Assembly (NCBI GenBank): GCA_002412985.1
Contig: DHWC01000070.1
Location: 1-9,921 of the forward strand
From: Methylocystaceae bacterium UBA5192
Lineage (GTDB): Bacteria > Pseudomonadota > Alphaproteobacteria > Rhizobiales > Beijerinckiaceae
DNA: 9,921 nucleotides
Direction: 5' to 3'
Shown here: one piece after another, positions 7,375 to 9,921 of the stretch
Numbering within the stretch: the first letter of the stretch is position 1
Layout of the letters: the number at the start of each line of letters is the position of its first letter
Translations under genes and position numbers: made by a program
The notes under the pieces: model-generated
What the model was told of the DNA's origin: nothing
The model's database searches: none
What the model saw: the letters and a program-made list of their open reading frames with translations, nothing else

Positions 7375-7472
7375 AGAGACGATGTTAGGGCGCAAATTAT
7401 CATTTGGGCAAGTGCCCATGCGTTGAAGTGAAAAAATAATAAACAGACCGCCCAGTAGACGCTTTATCCGGG

Positions 7473-7544
7473 CTTGCAAGCGGCGCCGGCATTGCCTATG
7501 ATTTTGTGATTGGTCAGCAATCTGAGTGCCATAATCTTGCAAGC
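7473..7544. promoter_or_regulatory. Pair of CTTGCAAGC repeats, starts 63 bp apart, upstream of leuA
   Basis: The nine bases CTTGCAAGC occur exactly at 7473-7481 and again at 7536-7544 in the same orientation; each contains the palindrome CTTGCAAG. The 63-bp offset is about six helical turns, so a protein bound to both would lie on one face of DNA. The right copy directly follows a -10-like CATAAT (7530-7535), near a possible transcription start for leuA. This suggests an operator pair controlling leuA, the acetyltransferase gene, or both. The repeats are seen; the role is inferred. Confidence 0.35.
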
Positions 7545-7557
7545 TAACGCCGTTTAT

Positions 7558-7641
7558 TTGCGCAGCATAACGAAAGGGGATGCATTCCTCCCCCTGCTGC
7601 AGACGCGCGCGCTTGTGCGCCTGCTGCTTCCCCGCCCCTGA
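7558..7641 (+). CDS. Possible leucine-rich leader peptide upstream of leuA
   Basis: A short frame from TTG at 7558 to TGA at 7639-7641 encodes 27 residues, seven of them leucine. They include PLL (12-14) and three consecutive leucine codons at 7621-7629 shortly before the stop. The leucine codons lie within a stable hairpin (7599-7624) and the stop codon lies in the left arm of the next (7635-7674). That is the arrangement expected of a leader peptide sensing charged tRNA-Leu ahead of a leucine biosynthesis gene. The start is weak: no clear ribosome site precedes the TTG, and a GTG at 7615 would give an eight-residue peptide ending RLLLPRP. Chance cannot be excluded, because the region is rich in CTG and G+C. 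Confidence 0.35.
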   Translation: MRSITKGDAFLPLLQTRALVRLLLPRP

Positions 7642-7721
7642 TCGTCCGCCGGGTCAAACCCAGACAGTCAGGGGAGACACTCAGGCGACAACTAAACTCT
7701 TTGGGCGCACACATCGGAAAT
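7599..7721 (+). promoter_or_regulatory. Candidate leuA leader with competing RNA structures
   Basis: Hairpin 1: GCAG (7599-7602), bulge AC, GCGCGC (7605-7610), loop GCTT, GTGCGC (7615-7620), CTGC (7621-7624). Hairpin 2: CCCCTGA (7635-7641) with TCAGGGG (7668-7674), enclosing a small GGGT-CAA-ACCC stem (7651-7661). An alternative perfect pairing joins TGTGCGCC (7614-7621) to GGCGCACA (7704-7711), four bases ahead of the GGAAA ribosome-site region (7716-7720) of leuA, and would open hairpin 1. No T-run follows either hairpin, so control would more likely act on translation start or Rho access than through a classic terminator. The pairings are read from sequence; the mechanism is inferred. Confidence 0.4.
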
Positions 7722-7728
7722 CTTGCTA

Positions 7729-9300
7729 ATGAACACGCCAATTACGCCAAAAGCCAGCACTGACGATCGGGTATTAATATTTGATACAACTCTGCGCGAC
7801 GGAGAACAATCACCCGGCGCTTCCATGACTTTTGAAGAAAAACTCGAAGTAGCAGATCTGCTTGATCAACTCGGCGTTGATATCATTGAGGCCGGATTCC
7901 CAGTCGCTAGTCCAGGCGACTTTGAGAGCGTCTCTGAAGTTGCACGGCGCGTTAAAAGAGCGTCTGTCGCTGGTCTCGCGCGTGCAGCTGAGCGCGATAT
8001 AGAACGCTGCGCCGAGGCCTTAAAGCACGCCCATCGACCTCGCATCCATACCTTCATTTCCACTTCGCCCGTCCATATGAAGTATAAGCTTCAGATGGAG
8101 CCAGAGCGCGTACTGGATCTCATTTCCGCATCAGTTACAAGCGCAAGAAATAAAGTCGCCGATGTAGAATGGTCTGCTGAAGACGGTACGCGCACAGAAA
8201 TCGATTTTCTGTGTAGGTGCGTGGAGACTGCAATTAATGCAGGAGCGACAACCATAAATATTCCCGATACAGTTGGCTATATCACGCCAACGGAGTATGA
8301 GGTCCTTTTTAAAATTCTAAGAGAGCGTGTGCCAAATTCAGACAAGGCAATTTTTTCCGTGCATTGCCATGATGATCTTGGACTTGCCGTTGCAAACTCT
8401 CTTGCTGGCGTGCGGGGCGGCGCAAGACAAATTGAATGCACCATCAACGGAATAGGTGAACGCGCCGGAAATGCGGCCTTGGAAGAAGTCGTCATGGCGA
8501 TGAAGACTCGCCACGACGCCTTGCCTTTTCACACGAATATTGATGCGAAGATTCTCACTCGCGCATCAAAACTTGTTTCGGCAGTAACCTCATTCCCTGT
8601 TCAGTACAACAAAGCTATTGTTGGGCGCAACGCTTTTGCGCATGAAAGCGGCATCCATCAAGACGGTATGCTGAAAAATGCCCATACCTATGAAATCATG
8701 ACTCCTGAGAGCGTGGGCGTATCAAAAACCTCCCTTGTCATGGGTAAGCATTCAGGCCGCCACGCCTTCCGCGAGAAACTCAAGGAACTGGGCTATGACC
8801 TTGGAGAAAATGCGCTTGAGGACGCCTTCAATCGATTTAAGGATTTAGCCGACCGTAAGAAATTCGTTTATGATGAGGACCTCATCGCATTAGTTGATGA
8901 TGAAATAGTCAACTCCCATGACCACATAAAAGTTATTTCTCTGATGGTCATGGCAGGCACTCAGGGACCGCAATCTGCTGCACTAACATTAGACATCGAC
9001 GGCAAGCGTGTCACGCACCAAGCAACAGGAAACGGTCCGGTGGATGCCATATTTAATGCCATCAAAGCGCTAGCGCCTCATGAAGCAACCCTAGAGCTAT
9101 TCCAGGTTCATGCCGTAACTGAAGGTACCGACGCGCAAGCCGAAGTATCCGTACGCCTCAATGAAGATGGTAAATCAGTTACAGGACGGGGTGCAGATCC
9201 AGATACGCTTGTCGCCTCAGCACGCGCCTACATCGCCGCCTTAAACAAACTCTTTCTCAAACGTAGTCGCGGAAAACCTGAAGCGATGCAAGCTATGTAA
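7729..9300 (+). CDS. leuA: 2-isopropylmalate synthase
   Basis: Catalyses the first committed step of leucine synthesis: acetyl-CoA plus 2-oxoisovalerate gives 2-isopropylmalate, in the cytoplasm. The 523-residue length is that of the long bacterial LeuA with a C-terminal regulatory domain. The TIM barrel shows FDTTLRDGEQSPGASM (R23, D24), the metal-binding HCHDDLGLAVANS (H212, H214) and NGIGERAGN (from residue 240). AHESGIHQDG follows in the linker region, and about residues 385-510 form the leucine-binding dimer domain, so leucine feedback inhibition is expected. I chose ATG at 7729 over the TTG two codons earlier; GGAAA (7716-7720) is suitably spaced. A 49-codon frame from ATG 7580 ends with a TAA overlapping this ATG (TAATG). 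The upstream leader suggests leucine-responsive attenuation. No other leu gene is adjacent in the window. Confidence 0.96.
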   Translation: MNTPITPKASTDDRVLIFDTTLRDGEQSPGASMTFEEKLEVADLLDQLGVDIIEAGFPVASPGDFESVSEVARRVKRASVAGLARAAERDIERCAEALKHAHRPRIHTFISTSPVHMKYKLQMEPERVLDLISASVTSARNKVADVEWSAEDGTRTEIDFLCRCVETAINAGATTINIPDTVGYITPTEYEVLFKILRERVPNSDKAIFSVHCHDDLGLAVANSLAGVRGGARQIECTINGIGERAGNAALEEVVMAMKTRHDALPFHTNIDAKILTRASKLVSAVTSFPVQYNKAIVGRNAFAHESGIHQDGMLKNAHTYEIMTPESVGVSKTSLVMGKHSGRHAFREKLKELGYDLGENALEDAFNRFKDLADRKKFVYDEDLIALVDDEIVNSHDHIKVISLMVMAGTQGPQSAALTLDIDGKRVTHQATGNGPVDAIFNAIKALAPHEATLELFQVHAVTEGTDAQAEVSVRLNEDGKSVTGRGADPDTLVASARAYIAALNKLFLKRSRGKPEAMQAM

Positions 9301-9303
9301 TGC

Positions 9304-9319
9304 ATTAGCCTAAGCTAAT
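9304..9319 (+). terminator. Small hairpin directly after leuA
   Basis: ATTAGC (9304-9309) and GCTAAT (9314-9319) form a perfect 6-bp stem with a CTAA loop, four bases after the leuA stop codon. It is AT-rich and has no T-run, so by itself it is weak. It may protect the mRNA end or help the stronger hairpin that follows. Confidence 0.35.
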
Positions 9320-9327
9320 ATAAAATT

Positions 9328-9361
9328 AAAAAGGCGCAGCGCCTATTCGCTCCGTCTTTTT
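9328..9361. terminator. Strong intrinsic terminator after leuA
   Basis: AAAAAGGCG (9328-9336) pairs with CGTCTTTTT (9353-9361), including one G-T pair. After a single C-C mismatch, AGCG (9338-9341) pairs with CGCT (9348-9351), leaving the six-base loop CCTATT. The stem ends in a T-run on the plus strand and, because the A-run is complementary, on the minus strand as well. This is a good Rho-independent terminator for leuA and could work in both directions. Confidence 0.8.
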
Positions 9362-9445
9362 ATTATAGCAAGACAATTGAGTGTAATTTAACTTTATTTG
9401 AATTTATTCATTATCACCGTGGCTAAATGCCTCAGATCGTATCAA

Positions 9446-9474
9446 TTCAGAACAAATAGCTGTAAGGATATACT
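9446..9474 (+). promoter_or_regulatory. Possible ppsA promoter
   Basis: TATACT (9469-9474) resembles a -10 hexamer and lies 17 bases after TTCAGA (9446-9451), which matches four of six -35 positions. Transcription would start near 9481 and leave a leader of about 34 bases before ppsA. The surroundings are very AT-rich, so chance matches are likely. Confidence 0.3.
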
Positions 9475-9514
9475 CAATAAATAATTTCTACTAGTTTTTT
9501 TATTGGTGAAAATA

Positions 9515-9921
9515 ATGGCTGATTATAGCAATGCTCGCCCTGCGCCTCTAACACAAATTGACAAAAAAAAATTTATACGCTTTTTTTCTGAAATTACTAT
9601 TAAAGATGTGCCTCTCGTTGGTGGAAAGAACGCATCTCTTGGCGAGATGTATCAATCATTAACGCCGCAAGGTATTCAAGTTCCCAATGGCTTTGCTGTG
9701 ACTGCGGAAGCGTATCGAGCAACGCTTGATCAGTCAAATGTCTGGCCCTCTCTTCGTGAGATCCTATCAAATTTAAACCCAGAAAACGTTGAAGATCTTG
9801 CAAGGCGCGCTGCTTGCGCCAGAGATATAATTTATCGCGCCGCTCTGCCTCAAGAGATCGCTAAAGAGATTAAAGAAGCTCTTGAGGATCTTGCAAGTGA
9901 ATATGGCCAAGACCTGACTGT
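9515..9921 (+). CDS. ppsA: Phosphoenolpyruvate synthase, N-terminal part (runs off the right edge)
   Basis: Makes phosphoenolpyruvate from pyruvate using ATP, releasing AMP and phosphate, for gluconeogenic growth. Only the first 135 complete codons lie in the window. They show the start of the nucleotide-binding PPDK_N domain: FFSEITIKDVPLVGGKNASL (about 24-43), with the conserved GGKNASLGEMY, then GIQVPNGFAVTAEAYR, where the conserved Thr-Ala and Tyr-Arg sit as in PpsA. The FSEI-x-x-x-D-V-x-LVGGKNASLGEM start favours PpsA over pyruvate phosphate dikinase. ATG 9515 is preceded by GGTGA (9505-9509) with five bases of spacing. The phosphohistidine and PEP-binding domains lie outside the window, so catalytic completeness cannot be judged. 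Confidence 0.9.
   Translation, partial: MADYSNARPAPLTQIDKKKFIRFFSEITIKDVPLVGGKNASLGEMYQSLTPQGIQVPNGFAVTAEAYRATLDQSNVWPSLREILSNLNPENVEDLARRAACARDIIYRAALPQEIAKEIKEALEDLASEYGQDLT

Noticed and set aside
7375..7542. Upstream extension of the acetyltransferase frame
   Set aside because: The extra residues are arginine- and glutamine-rich and unlike the GNAT fold, and they overlap the putative leuA control region. The ATG at 7374 gives a complete domain.

Overview
The window looks like chromosomal DNA from an alphaproteobacterium, most likely of the Hyphomicrobiales (Rhizobiales). The strongest clue is a Fur-family protein with the features of Irr, the iron/heme response regulator typical of that group. 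A long LeuA, a two-domain PPK2 enzyme and a tRNA-Arg(CCU) with encoded CCA are compatible. Base composition is moderate, AT-rich at the left end and richer in G+C to the right. The species cannot be named from this sequence.

Left part (1-2282): about 930 bases with no convincing intact gene, very AT-rich near its right end. It carries a perfect 16-bp palindrome and a coding-like minus-strand frame broken by a stop codon. An isolated AT-rich GT4-type glycosyltransferase gene (938-2161) follows. A minus-strand tRNA-Arg(CCU) (2283-2359) has its 3' end facing this AT-rich part, an arrangement that can mark an integration site, though no repeated tRNA end is seen here.

Middle part (2452-6813): a tandem-domain PPK2 phosphotransferase (pap) and UDP-glucose pyrophosphorylase (galU) run rightward. 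galU converges on irr (minus strand). irr diverges from a secreted MltB-type lytic transglycosylase. A TTGACA-type promoter candidate for irr lies in the divergent region, and the irr leader contains a 14-bp perfect palindrome between a Shine-Dalgarno-like sequence and the start codon.

Right part (6853-9921): a GNAT acetyltransferase (minus) diverges from leuA (2-isopropylmalate synthase, plus). The roughly 350 bases between them hold the most interesting non-coding signals: a leucine-rich short reading frame overlapping two stacked hairpins, an alternative 8-bp pairing that ends just before the leuA ribosome binding site, and two exact copies of CTTGCAAGC whose starts are 63 bp apart. A strong hairpin terminator closes leuA, and a truncated ppsA (phosphoenolpyruvate synthase) runs off the right edge.

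Most genes appear to be single transcription units of core metabolism, envelope and iron control rather than one operon. galU, the glycosyltransferase and the transglycosylase all relate loosely to the cell envelope. No transposase, phage gene, CRISPR array or obvious defence system was seen.
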